This document shows positions 35,214-47,491 of a stretch of 64,000 bases of DNA, in pieces; position 1 is the first letter of the stretch, and each line of letters begins with the position of its first letter. This stretch comes from Fagopyrum homotropicum (taxonomy: Eukaryota; Streptophyta; Magnoliopsida; Caryophyllales; Polygonaceae). The position numbers and the translations under genes are program-made. The notes under the pieces are model-generated. The model made no database searches, was not told the DNA's origin, and worked only from the letters and a program-made list of their open reading frames with translations. The stretch spans positions 2,947,001-3,011,000 of the forward strand of contig BSWB01000002.1 of NCBI GenBank assembly GCA_033239125.1, written 5' to 3'.

Positions 35214-37984
35214 CCCCAAGCTCCCTTGATTGAAAATGGAAATCATGAAAACATTCAAGTCCTACAAAATCTAGTCTGCATCATTCCCTGAAATGAAAAG
35301 AAATGTATTCAAGAAAAGCCTTTCTTGATCAGATTAAGAAGAAGATTAACGAAAATAAGAACAAAGCTACTTACATTCAAGAGATAATTGGTAAGTTTTG
35401 GTGGATAGTTGGGCACCAAATCTCAACTGGATATGAACAAATCTCAAGTGGGTATGAAGAATGTTGTAAGATTTGTGGAATAAAACGCAGATTAAAGCTC
35501 AAAGCTCAAAAACAAATCAACAATTGAGGTCAAGTAAGACAAAATGAAAAGAAGAAAGGAAGAGAAATGGTGGGAAGACGTGGAAACCAACAAAGGTATG
35601 TAATTAAGAAAGCAGCCAGTTAGGTGATCTGCTGCGTGGCTATATAACTAAGGTTTCTTAATGTGGATAATCATCTTTTATTAATACAAACTTTTATTAA
35701 ATTCTCAAAAAACAATACTCTGGTTATAATGAAGACAAGAATGAACAACCGTTAAAAGAAAGCAAAGGGCTCTGACCAAAGAAGAAGAAGAAAAAAGGAA
35801 ATGTTGTGATTTGCATAAACTGTCCTTCAAATATGATAATTTGTATAAAAGCCTGCATTTAAACAAAATTTGCACAAAATCGGTCTTTACTAGGGATATG
35901 CAACCAAATCAGACAATCCAAAAGCCCGGATATCTGACCTCATAATTTATAAAAGGCTATTCGGAAGTATTCAAATATTCGTTGAATGGATATCCTATCC
36001 CGATAGATTGAACATCCCATTTGAGTAATTATTACCAAATCAGTAGAGCATATCCGACTTCTTCTCTCTTTTTTCTTTTTACCAAACCCTTATCTGAATT
36101 TAACCCGGTATCCAAAAATCCTCCCCGGTCATATCTTTAGGTAGTGGATATAATATTTTCGTTCACCCTAGCCATTAGACATCAATGCTAACAAAATAGC
36201 ATCCCACAATCATTTTTTATTTTAAATGTAAGAGAAAATACAATATTAGTAAGCATATTTTATCGTTCATAATTTTTAAAAAAATGCTTATTGAATAAGG
36301 AAGCGAACGGTGGATTATCAAAAAAAATAGTGTATAGCTAGTGGTTTATGTAAATTTTATACTAATGAGTTATAGTTTCAAACATCCATATTCAATGGGT
36401 GATTTATGATAAAAACTTTATGTGTAATGGGTGTTTTTCGGTAAATAGATATAATTAGTGGGTGGTTTAATGTTATTTACCATACATTTCTTATCATTTG
36501 AAAGGATTTTAGAGTGTGATTCTTGGTTGTTGTGGATGATAATATATTAAAAGATTATTTGTGAGGTGTAGAGGAGGGGAGAGTGTCTTCCTCCACTCAC
36601 TCTCCAATGTGTCACCCACCAGGTTAACACCGTGTTTGGATAAGCCAATGCAACAATCTATTCCTTAATATAACCGTACAAATGCTAACACTTGCGGGAA
36701 ATTTTATAATACTTTGATATAATAGATCACTTGGAGTATTGATTATTGAGAATATACAGTCTAGAAGATGAAAAATACAAAGAAATGTCAAAAAGAAATA
36801 ATAAATATACGAGGTATTTACTTCGTAATAAGTATAACTCGATTCATTGTGATAAAAGCGGGTATAACCGTATAAGTGTCAACATTTTTAGCCTACAAAG
36901 AATTTACAGGTTCGATATACATAGGACGTGTTTAGTTCTTTTAGATTATTTTATATTTGTGGTTACATTAGATTATCTTATATGTTCAATTATGCTCTTG
37001 TTCATGAAAATTTTTTAAATTTATCGGAATTTATCCCGTTTGGTTGCATCATTAAAGGAGGACTGATAGTAAATTTAGTATATATATATATATATAGTAT
37101 AGATCCTATGAGAACACCCCCTAACGTGAGAACATGAGAACAAATTCGTAATTATTATCAGTTTTATTACGAATGTGTCATATCGTTTAATGTATTATTC
37201 GTAGTTATTGTTGGATTCCTAATTATTATTATTCGTAGTTATTATTATTTTTGATATTTACTCTAAATCTCAACCCTTAATACTCACATCCAACTGTGTA
37301 CTATTATTCTCATAATATATATATATATATATTATGTCCTTGTTCATAATATGATTTAGGATTATTTATTGGGAGTTAAAATAGTTAAAGTGAAATTTAA
37401 TTAATTGTAATACCGATAAATAAAATGGGTGAGAAAACACATTTTCTATTGAAAACGAAAAATATGCATATCGTAGGTTAGTTTTATGAAAGAACATATA
37501 TTGATTTCATTCCATTTTTGAAGTTAAAATCAAACGAATGCGGAAAATTTGAAATTTATTATAACATCAAACTACTCAAACTTTTTGAGTTGATCTTGGA
37601 TTTTCAATTCTTGTTGAAAACAAAGAGTCAACATTCCAAATTTTATAACATTATTAAACAGCTGTCTCTTGTGAAATTCAATGACAAGCCCTCCATTAAG
37701 CTTTGGAACTGAGAAAAATCCAGCTTTGTATTTGCATCTCTTTGACAAAATGCATTTTCAGAACCTCAAATGCTACTTCATCTTGAATTTTAATTTATAT
37801 TTTCGGCTGGAAAATCATTTTTTGCAATCTATTTCCATTGAAAAGGCATTATATGTCACAATCCATAGTAAGATATTATTGTATGATACTCTGACCGACA
37901 GCAATATATTGTACAATACGAAGTACTAATTATAAAAGTGTGAAGTATACGACGTCAAAAATCTCGTCTCCCCCAACACAATAA
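35214..37984. other. Upstream region of the ArfGAP gene and intergenic DNA
   Basis: The leader of the ArfGAP gene probably extends into about 35214-35650, perhaps with an intron ending at the minus-strand CATTTCAG near 35288. Positions 35890-36170 hold the CCGGATATC-type dispersed repeat. Positions 37078-37330 lie between TA microsatellites and look like a small terminal-repeat element (GAGAAC near the left, TTCTCAT near the right). No gene is supported. Confidence 0.4.
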
Positions 37985-38167
37985 GTGCCCGTTTGGTTGG
38001 AGCGGTGGAATGAAAATAGAATGGAATTAGATAAGGGTTAGGAAAGGAAATGGAAATAATGGGATTACTTTTATGTGTTATAAAAGACCTCTAACCAAAC
38101 GTAATTTTTGATTGATTCGGAATCATTCCGTTACCGAGAATGATTTCTAGCGCTTCCAAACGAGCCC
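37985..38167. mobile_element. PIF/Harbinger-type MITE, 183 bp
   Basis: It starts GTGCCCGTTTGGTTGG and ends CCAAACGAGCCC, imperfect inverted repeats. TAA flanks both sides (37982-37984 and 38168-38170). The termini resemble family A but the interior is different and shorter. Confidence 0.7.
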
Positions 38168-38170
38168 TAA

Positions 38171-39005
38171 TTGTCTAAAACTCTAAATTCTAAAATATAA
38201 ATTACATTTAGCACTTAAAAGAGGAAATATTTTCTTTCGATAATTAATTAGACGTGTTCGGACTTGGATCGGACCGGATCGATTTAACATGTCCAGATCG
38301 GGCTTCAAACCAGTCCAGGACTGGATCAACCGGTTTAGGAACATACACTATTTTTTTTTCTTCTAATTTACTCTTTCTAAATACAAATAAAAAAAGTTAA
38401 TCTTATGTACATAAAAATACATTTTGTCATTAGCATAAATAATTTATTTTAATAAATATAACATAAATTTATTTTTTATTATTAAACTAATTATTTCTCA
38501 CATTTTCATAAAATTCAAAAATAATTGGACAAAAAAATTAATAAAGCTGAAAGTATCAAAGAAAATTGAACAAAGTGTAATTTTATTTTAATAAATATAA
38601 TGTTTTATAAATACAATAATTTATATTTAATCTTTTTTATAACAAAAAGACAGGTCTGGACTGGACCGGACCTGAACTTTAAGATCCCGGTCGGCCCAGC
38701 CCGAAAACCCGGACCAGACCCAATTATGCCTAAAAAATGAAGGATGATTTAGCAGATCTAATGACCAAAACCCATAAATTAAGCTTGCCAATGAAGTTCA
38801 CAGATTCATTTGCTTAATCACATGCCTATAACTCTGTCTTCTAATCAAATACAGATCCAAGTAATTGAACTAATGTCAGATTAACGGGCAAGACCGTAAG
38901 CACAGTTCAACTCAACGATCATTTTCCGCATCCTAGTTTCATGATCTGTTGGCCTTTTGCAACTACTATAACTGCTCAATCAGAATATTTATGTATAGAA
39001 AGCTT
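38171..39005. other. Intergenic with a decayed repeat
   Basis: Positions 38255-38735 are bracketed by GGACCGG/CCGGACC-rich ends around an AT-rich middle, like the hAT-type MITEs elsewhere, but I could not match terminal repeats or a target duplication. The rest probably includes the 3' end of the Yae1 gene. Confidence 0.35.
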
Positions 39006-40903
39006 CTATGCATCAGATGCTTTTTGTGCCTTTGTTTCTTTCATCTCAAGATGTATACCTACCTCAGGAGATTGCTGGAGAAGTAACTGAAGCTGCCGAA
39101 AGTGGTCTCCAAGAACATTAGAGTCAGAAACAGGATCTCCTGGTTGCTGGTCTGAGGGCGCCTTCTTTTTGTTGATATCATCGTAAAATAGCTTAAGAGC
39201 AGCGTTTGTTGAGATAGAATGTACAGATTCGTGCAATGACTTCAATTCTGTTAACTTTTCCTCTGAGTGAATCATTTTGCTTCTAGTTTCTTTTGGGAGG
39301 TAAGCCATTGCACTGCATTAACATGGACAAGAGGACAAAGTTTGACAGTAGGCATGATTAGGGGAATGGAAACTGAGATTATCATATTATGTATATCTGA
39401 ATTACCTGGTGACGCCCCGAACAAGACCCCAGTTGTATCCGAACAGCACAGAGTCCTTGAATCCATCATTGAAACCCTCTTGTGCAGAATCATTCTTTGC
39501 AGCCGAAATGCCTTCACGATATCCATGCTACATTTTCCAGAACATGATTAGTAGAAGGAAAATAGGATTAAAAATTGAATATAACTCGCTGAGAAAAGGA
39601 TTGTATACATTGTAAAATTGATCACGCCTGCTCTTCCATTCTCGGTCAAGTTCAGATACTCCAGCTATGTCATCGTCTGAGTCACCCCACAAGGATCCAT
39701 CTTCATATGAGCTATTCACTTGAAAACATTGGATCAAATGCCAGATTAGAAACATCCACTACAAGAAAACTTCATAATATCATTAAGTGATAAAACAAAA
39801 AATATTATTACAAGTTGTCTAGCAAATCAAATAATCAATACATACATGCACAATGAGTCAGCAACTAGAAAAATATAGAAACTGGGTGTGATCTTTTGAG
39901 AAAAATAACAGGATGATGCGTGCTGGTGAGGCAAGTAAGAATATTTCCATTCTACATTGAAGTTACAGATCTCATTACTGAGAACTGAGAACATACAAAA
40001 GTTTGTAAATTAGATTCTCCAAAAAATGATATTAAAGATTTTTGTTAAATTTTGAACAACTCTCAAAGGGTTACACATGAAGTTGAAGGCAAAAGCATCT
40101 CAGCGAAGGCTATTATTAGGTGCTATGTATTATTATTATTATCCTTTTAGCATGATTGTAATTGCGTTGGTACAAACATTATTCATTTTTGAAAAAAAAA
40201 AATTGGAGAATGATCTGTAGTGTGAAATTGCCAGATGAGCACATACAAGTTACAACATGGACTACTGTCCTCTACATGGAAAATCTAATGTGCATATGTA
40301 CGAAACCAACTAATGAGTGCCCTAAAAGATCACTACACCCAACAAAATCATAGCACATAGTTCAAACCAATTTCTAGGGATATTGATTCCTGACTTTGAA
40401 GAACAAAATCCAAAATAGAAGTAATGAGGAACGATTTTTCAGCTTGTAAACAGTTAACAGATATCCCTGATAGAAAAAACATTATATGAAGTATGTTAGA
40501 ACCCCACTACAAGCAAGAATTTCACCCCTAGAACTGGGTAGCAAGAATCTCGCAATGCACTGGATTTGTGCTAAATAATCTCTAACACAGTAAATTTGAG
40601 GAATTCTCAGTTTTGTATTTGATTTAATAATCAAGTCTGATCCAATACACTAATGATGTGCCTTCTTTTATCATAGAAACTAAAATAAACTAATCCTAGA
40701 TACAAGCAACTAAGAAAAATGGATAAACACTAACAGGGTTTGTGGGCTACAGTTGGGAATTAAGAAAAAAAGCTAATGCCCATTGTTGATTAAAACTAAA
40801 TCCTAAAACTAAAAATTAATTAAAAGAAGCAGGAACGTATCAAAGTAACGTCCAACAACTTACATTTGGCAGATTTGGGTGGATCCACCTGAAAAGGCTC
40901 CAT
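39006..40903 (-). CDS. Yae1-domain protein
   Basis: Minus-strand exons 40864-40903, 39609-39718, 39406-39527 and 39006-39312 join in frame to 192 aa. The signature is the deep-Y/glycine repeat from about residue 50: HGYREGISAAK, AQEGFNDGFKDSV, GYNWGLVRG, in which G-Y/F-x3-G units recur. An acidic patch (WGDSDDD) and SELDREW precede it, as in plant homologues. In yeast and human cells Yae1 works with Lto1 as an adaptor bringing the cytosolic iron-sulfur machinery to the ABC protein Rli1/ABCE1; a similar role is inferred here. Exons 2-4 are well supported. Exon 1 (MEPFQVDPPKSAK) rests on splice phase and signals, and a different first exon is possible because repeats occupy the upstream region. 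Confidence 0.85.
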
Positions 40904-41105
40904 AAGTGATTGGTGTATGCCTGTCTGAGCACAATTTGCAAAACAGGAAATCTGTAAGAACTCTGATACTTTCGTTACCTTTTAAGAAATGTTTCTCAGT
41001 ATTGAACATATATTGCAAGAAAAACATTGATATAATGAGCATCCGAGTACAATAACCCATCATAAATTATAAACACAAAATGTATGATTAGAAGTTAGAA
41101 CCATA

Positions 41106-42047
41106 CATTGTTCCAAAAACGTAAGACGGAGACGGGATGGAGAGCCACTGGCCAACCATCTAGCGTCTAGATGAATTCAAGACGTTTTTAGTTTATTTTC
41201 ATGTATTTGACCCCTAAATTTGTGTACAAAATCATATGATACAAACAAATATTCATTTTCATAGTCTTAAAAATCTTACAAAACCGAAAATGTTATGCAA
41301 ATGAATGTCGGAGTGTCGCTCACAGAATAGGGTTAGAAGCAATGGATGTCGGAGTTGATTGAGACATGATCAATCTATGTCACAAATTCCGATCAACAAC
41401 AAATCAGAATAGTTTCAAAAGAATTGACATTCTGAGATTCAGATAACAAATTGAAGCTACTGAGATTCAGAATTGACATTCATGAGAAACAAATTGACGA
41501 GTCTGAAGCTACTGAGAATCTGAGATTCAGAAAACAAATTGAAAGTCATTCAGAAAACTAAATTAACTGAGAGAGCATTCAGAAAACAAATTGAAGAGTC
41601 TGAAGCTAAATAAATCAGAATTCACTCTCACTCATCAGAAAAACATTGACAACCCTATCAGTCTATAACAGGTTCGCAGAGAAATCAGAATTCAGTTGTC
41701 GCAAGAGAGGCAGAGAAGCAAACCGTCGCCAGAGAGATTGACTGACCGTAAACACTTGAAAATTCTGAAGCACTGGAGAGTCGGGATGGAGAACTAGAGA
41801 GATAATCGGGGAGGCCTGCCACTAGAGAGAAGAGTGGAGAACTGAAGGTACAGAGTCGCCGGAGGTCTGGAGCGGCCGTCGCCTGTGTCGGGTTTGTTTC
41901 ACTGAAACCCTAAATTGGATTTTAAAAAAAAAAACGTCTTAACCGACCAGAACCCGTCCCGCCCCTTCCAGAACCCGTTTTCTTAGAAACCCGTCCAGTC
42001 TAGACGGCCCTAGACAGTAGACGGCGGATTTTGATTTTGGTACAGTG
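41106..42047. mobile_element. hAT-type non-autonomous element upstream of the Yae1 gene, 942 bp
   Basis: The ends CATTGTTCCAAAA and TTTTGGTACAGTG are imperfect inverted repeats (CA-T/C-TGT-T/A-CCAAAA). GAACCATA flanks both sides (41098-41105 and 42048-42055), a perfect 8-bp target duplication. The interior is unusual: 41400-41640 is a run of short degenerate repeats (ATTCAGAAAACAAATTGA-like), and 41700-41910 reads on the minus strand like a plant 5' leader (AAACCCTAA-type and pyrimidine-rich). No transposase frame. Confidence 0.8.
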
Positions 42048-42207
42048 GAACCATATAGAAATCCATCTTCAGGATCAATCGTTCGCCAATGTAACTCTTC
42101 AAAGATCTTCTTGATAGGTGCTATAATATTCGGATCTTAGTGATATCTATCAATCGTGCAAAATTAGCAGAGCATCGATATAGAAAGCTGAAAAAACGTA
42201 AGCTCAT

Positions 42208-42343
42208 TAATGGAGAATATGATTTGTATTTCTTGTCTACTGCATTACATTCATTGGTATATATAGAGGACTTAGCCTTGTCCTATACATGGATGGGCTT
42301 TATGCGATGGGCTATAATCTATATCTATGTAATGGGCTTACTA
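42208..42343 (-). repeat. 3' LTR of the copia element
   Basis: 136 bp, one visible difference from the 5' LTR (G in place of A in the TATATA-RAGGACTT block). The outer side abuts the CTCAT target duplication and the inner side the polypurine tract. The ends are TA...TA rather than the usual TG...CA, if the target-duplication boundaries are right. Confidence 0.9.
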
Positions 42344-45300
42344 TGTCCCCTCGAACCAACGTCTGCTAAGCAGAGTTTGGTTCGTATTCTATGAAATCGA
42401 GCTGCAGATAGAGGTTTTGTGAGAGTGTCAGCAATTTGGTCCTGAGAGGAGATGAATGCAACTTGCAATGTTTTCTTAGCCACTCTTTCTCGAACAAAGT
42501 GATAATCAAGTTCTATATGTTTCGTGCGTTGATGAAAGACAGGATTGGCAGCAAGGTAGGTGGCACCCAGATTATCACACCATAAAAGAGGAGGTTGTTG
42601 GAGTCGAACCCCTAACTCAGCAAGAAGACTCTGAAGCCATAGTAGTTCACAAGTTGTTTGTGCAAGAGAGCGATATTCTGCTTCGGTAGATGATCGAGAG
42701 ACAGTAGGTTGTTTCTTTGATGACCAGGAGATGAGAGAGCTTCCCAAATAAATGCAGTAAGCAGATGTTGATCGTCTGTCAGTGAGATCACTTGCCCAAT
42801 CAGCATCACAGTAGGCAGAAAGGAAAGGAGTGCTGGTGGAAGAAAGGTGTAAGGAAAGATTTGGAGAAGAGTTAAGGTAGCGAAGGATTCTTTTAACAGC
42901 CTGCCAGTGTATCTCCCTGGGAGAATGCATGAATTGACATACCTTGTTAACTGCAAAGGCTATGTCTGGTCTAGTGAATTGAAGGTACTGAAGGCTACCA
43001 ACAATACTTTTATAGAGTGTAGGGTCAGAGAATAATGGGGATGAGGTGGAAGAAAAATCAATTGTAAGAGACATGGGGGTTGCTACTGGTTTGGAGTGAT
43101 TCATTTTGGTGGTGGTGAGAAGGTCATTGATGTATTTTGTTTGATGGAGGGAGATGCCAGTGGAATTACGGTGGGCTTCAACTCCAAGGAAGAAGTGAAG
43201 ATCCCCAAGGTCTTTTACAGGAAATAGGTTGGAAAGAGAGGAGATGAAATCTGAGGCCAATTTTGGTTGGGATGCTATAACCAAAATGTCATCGACATAG
43301 ACAAGGACAAACACAATGTGGGATTGAACTCTGTAATAAAACAGAGAGTTATCTGCTCGAGAAAGGGAGAATCCTAAATGTATGAGAGCATCACTCAGTT
43401 TGGAATACCAAGCCCTGGGAGCTTGTCGAAGGCCATAAAGAGACTTGTGAAGTTTACATATGTAATTAGGGAATTTAGGATGAATAAAACCTGGTGGTTG
43501 AACAATGTATACATCCTCTTCAAGGTCACCATGAAGAAAAGCGTTTTGTACGTCTAGTTGGCGGGCTACCCAATTGTTCATTGATGCAAGGGAAAGCACA
43601 AGGCGCACAGTTGAGGTTTTGACAACAGGGCTGAAGGTTTCTGAAAAATCTATCCCATGGAGTTGGTGAAATCCTTTGGCGACGAGGCGCGCTTTGCGAC
43701 GCTCAATAGAGCCATCAGCTCGCAATTTTGTTTTAAAAATCCATTTGACACCAAGGGGGTTGGAGGATTTGGAAGGTGGAACAAGAGACCAAGTTTTGGT
43801 TGAAAGTAAGGCCTGAAATTCTTGGTACATTGCTTCACGCCATTCTGGGTATCGAGAGGCTTGAGAATAGGATGTTGGTTCACTGGGAATGAGTGTTGTG
43901 GAGGAGGAAGATGGTTTGGAAGGCCACGGGATGGTGCCATCTGAGCGAATGAGAGGCTTGGTGATCTGGTGTTTGGATCGTGTAGTCATTCGATGATGGG
44001 TGACAGGAGATTGTTCTGCGAGAGATGTGGGAGAAGAGGGGAATAGGGTCTGGCTAGAGGATGAGGATTGTTCTGTTGGTGAAATTGGGCTAGTGGTGAT
44101 CGATGGGGTCATTGAGGTATTGAAATCCTCTTGATTTGGGGTAGGAGAATTGGGTAAGGAAGTTTCTGGGCTTGGATTATTTTGCCGTGGAGTAGGGATT
44201 GAAGGTATATGTGGGAGAGGCAACGATGTATGAGTTAGTGAATTAGGGGAAGTGGATTGGGCCTGATTATTGTGTGGGCTTGCTAGAGGGAAATAAGACT
44301 CATGAAACAACACATCACGGGATATGTATATACGTTTTGCCTGAAGATCAAAACAAATATATCCTTTATGGTTTGGTGCATAACCAAGAAAAAGGCATGG
44401 TTTCGATCGAAAAGATAATTTGTATGTGTTATATGGTCTTAGATTAGGAAAGCACAGACATCCAAATACTCGTAAGAAACGTAAGTTTGGAGGTGTTTTG
44501 TAAAGGACATGGTATGGGCTGCTGTTTTGAAGGGTAGGGGTAGGAAGATAATTGATTAAGAAGGTGGATGTTTCAAAGGCATAGTCCCAGAATTCAAGAG
44601 GCAAAGAAGCATGTGCAAGTAGGGAAAGACCCATATCAACGATGCGTCGGTGTCGACACTCGATGCTACCATTTTGTGAGTGGGCATGTGGACAAGTTAA
44701 TCGATGGTTAATTCCCAATTGAGTGAATAATGGTTTCAATGGCTTAAATTCAGTGCCCCCATCAGTTTGAATTGAACGAATGGTAGATGCAAAGAAGTTT
44801 TTCACAAAATTAATGAAAGCATGTACAAAAGGGGAGACTTGAGCTTTACTGGAAAGGGGGAAAATCCACAGATAATTGCTATAGTCATCTAGAATGGACA
44901 AGTAAAATCTGTTTCCTCTAACAGAGATTGTGTGGGCTGGGCCCCATATGTCCATAAACAAAAGTTCAAACGGTGCGGTGGATCTGGTTGGAGAAGACGG
45001 ATAAGGCTGAGCATGGGCTTTGGATCTGGAGCAAGCTACGCAACGAAAAGAGGATAGCAACCTGCTAGGGCAAGTGATTGATAAAGAGCGAAGCATTTTT
45101 GTAGTGGTGTTTATTGAAGGATGTCTGAAGCGTGAGTGCCATAGAAGGATAGAGGAGGTTGTTTGAGTGTTGTGCGCCTGTGGAGAGGAGATTCGAGTAG
45201 CTTGAAGTGGAAGGACGTACAAGCCGCTATCAACAGTGCCTTGAAGAAGAATTGCTTTGGTTGTCTGATCCTTCACAAGAAAATGATTAGCATGAAATTC

Positions 45301-46605
45301 AAAGAAAACAGGATTGTCAAGGCAAAATTGTCGCACAGATAAGAGGTTTCGTTGAAGATTTGGAACATGAAGAAGATTAGAGAAAGAAAATGAAGAAGAA
45401 GGATTAGAAAGAGGGGAAAAAGAGGAAGAACCATGATGCTGAATGGGTAGAGATGAACCATCACCAATGGAGACTTCATCCGAGCCATGATAGGGAAGTG
45501 TGTTATGCAGGTTGTTGATGTCTGGTGTGAAATGATATGTTGCTGCTGTGTCTGGAGTCCACTGGCTTGATGAATAGTGAGCTTGAAATGACGATGGTGG
45601 AGGTGCTTGGTAAGAGTGGTTGAAACGGTGCCAGCATTGAAGAGCAGAGTGTCCTGGTTTGAGACAAACTTGGCAGGTAGGTCTGGAATCCTGATGTCCT
45701 GCAAATGTGTTGTTGGGGTTTTCACGACCTCCTTGGTGATTGTAGCGACCACCTCTGTAGGGTGAGCGACCTCGTCCTCTACCACCATTGTTGTTGGAGG
45801 TGCGACCTCGTCCTCGACCACCATTGTTGTATGAGGTAGAGTTTGAGGAAGTGGTTGTATTGTTGGCAGACATTGTGGGTACAGTGGCTTGTTGTTGTGT
45901 TTGGTGGGTAAGTCTGGCCTCATGGTTTAGAAGATGGGATAGGACAAGGCTTGGTGAAGGCAGAATACTTTGAGTGGATAAGGATGTGGCTATGGACTCG
46001 TATTCAGGACCGAGACCTGTGAGGAGATAGACAATAAATTCTGAGTCACTTACAGATTGTCCTGCAGCATTGAGGGTGGAGACAAGGGTCTTGATTTTGT
46101 TATAGAAGTCAGTGATGGAATCGTTTCCCTTTTTAATGGAAGCAAGTTGAAAACGGGTTTGAACTATGTGGGCACTTGAACGAGCGGCGTAGAGGTCCGA
46201 GAGACTGGACCAGATCTGGTGAGCTGTTGTGCAGTCCATTATGTGGGTAAGAACAGACTCTGATAGAGAGGAGGTAAGAAGGGCGATGGCCAGATTGTCT
46301 CGGGAAGACCATTCTTTGTGAGGAAGAGAAGAACTGGGTTCAGTAATCGGACATGGAAGGGAGCCATCTAGATGACCAAAGAGGTCATAGGCTCTGAAAT
46401 ATGGGACGATTTGAGTTTTTCAGATTGGATAATTATCAGATGTAAGCTTAACTGTGACAAGATGTGTGAAAGCCGAAAGAGAGGGCGGTGTAGGTGAGGA
46501 ATGAGAGTGAGTGGTGATGGATGGGGATGGTGGGTTAAGGGTCTGATTTAGGGAAGAAGGTGCTGGGTTTGGTTGCAGGGGAGGAGGTGGGTCGATATCT
46601 GTCAT
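42325..46605 (-). pseudogene. Copia gag-pol polyprotein interrupted by one stop codon
   Basis: One frame runs from the ATG at 46603-46605 to the stop at 42325-42327, 1427 codons, interrupted only by a TGA at 46420-46422. The open part after the next ATG (46239) is 1304 codons. Order: gag with a CCHC knuckle (CQVCLKPGHSALQC); protease with DTAATYH in place of the usual D-S/T-G-A; integrase with WHSRFRH, VACSRSK, MDIWGP, QTDGGTEF and NGSIE; reverse transcriptase with KTKLRADGSIERRKARLVA and YVDD; RNase H with DADWASD, SSTEAEYRSL and DNLGA. The protease Gly-to-Ala reading and the in-frame TGA suggest this copy cannot make a full functional polyprotein unless read through. The reading frame overlaps the 3' LTR. 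Confidence 0.93.
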
Positions 46606-46646
46606 TTTGTTGTTTTGGACGTTTGTCCTTTATCCCTCTGATACCA

Positions 46647-46782
46647 TAATGGAGAATATGATTTGTATTTCTTGTCTACTGCATTACATTCATTGGTATA
46701 TATAAAGGACTTAGCCTTGTCCTATACATGGATGGGCTTTATGCGATGGGCTATAATCTATATCTATGTAATGGGCTTACTA
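46647..46782 (-). repeat. 5' LTR of the copia element
   Basis: 136 bp, followed in the minus sense by the PBS complementary to initiator tRNA-Met. Its outer edge abuts CTCAT at 46783-46787. Confidence 0.9.
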
Positions 46783-46787
46783 CTCAT

Positions 46788-47482
46788 TCACGCTAATTGC
46801 TCACTAAAGGTGAATTGTCTCATCGGAGATGGAGAATACAAAATTAGCAGAGCACCAATTAAAACAAGGCGTAAACGCCACAAACATGTAGCTGTTATAT
46901 GCTTACTTGGATTCAGTCATTCGCGTTGCTTAATTCAGACGTTGTAAATCAGGCAATCAGCGTGAATGAGCTAGTAACTCAATAACGTATATACACAAAC
47001 CTAGAACGAAAAATTGCGATCAAATCTATACAAACGTTCAAACATGTAACCAACTGTGATTGCATCAACCGACTAAAAAACAAATTGGAAACGAAAATAG
47101 AACAAACTTAAAGCATCAAACTCCAGCACACCTCCACAATCAAAGTATGTGGAACCAATAAGGTATTTAAACGAATTGAATAAACTCACCAAAGCACAAC
47201 CACTGTGGAAAGGGGAACGGGAAATGATAGGCAGTCTATTGCTCCACCACAATCAACAACTATGTATACAATCCTTGGCCACTGCAACGCCGGATATTTA
47301 CAGCCGTTGAAGATGATCAACCGTCAGAAACTAGTGTGAAATTTCCGTAGAGACGGAAGGACGGTTGCGCGGCTCCGGTGGTTAAGAGTACGTACAAGAG
47401 GACTTAATTTGATAATGTTTTTATAAGACTTATAAAATGGGGCTAATTTGATAACCGACTTTTTGGAGTTTCGCTTTTCTTA
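46788..47482. other. Intergenic, possibly an untranslated leader on the minus strand
   Basis: No coding frame is supported. On the minus strand 47390-47210 looks like a leader exon ending in a donor-like GCTTTG|GTGAGT at about 47190. It may be an original upstream exon of the Yae1 transcription unit now separated by the copia and hAT insertions, or simply unrelated. Confidence 0.3.
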
Positions 47483-47491
47483 TTTTTTATT

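Larger units (their letters stand above)
42208..46782 (-). mobile_element. Ty1/copia LTR retrotransposon, nearly intact
   Basis: LTRs at 42208-42343 and 46647-46782 are each 136 bp and differ visibly at one base. CTCAT flanks both sides (42203-42207 and 46783-46787), the 5-bp target duplication. In the minus sense the primer-binding site TGGTATCAGAG directly follows the 5' LTR (about 46636-46646), and the purine tract GAGGGGACA directly precedes the 3' LTR (42344-42352). The 4.58-kb element is short overall and its LTRs are unusually small for a full-length copia. High LTR identity implies recent insertion. Confidence 0.96.

Noticed and set aside
37078..37330. Helitron or MITE between two TA microsatellites
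   Set aside because: The GAGAAC/TTCTC ends are short and the flanking TA tracts hide any target duplication, so it is only mentioned within the intergenic entry.
38255..38735. Fifth hAT element
   Set aside because: CCGG-rich ends resemble the other hAT MITEs, but I found no matching terminal repeat and no 8-bp duplication.
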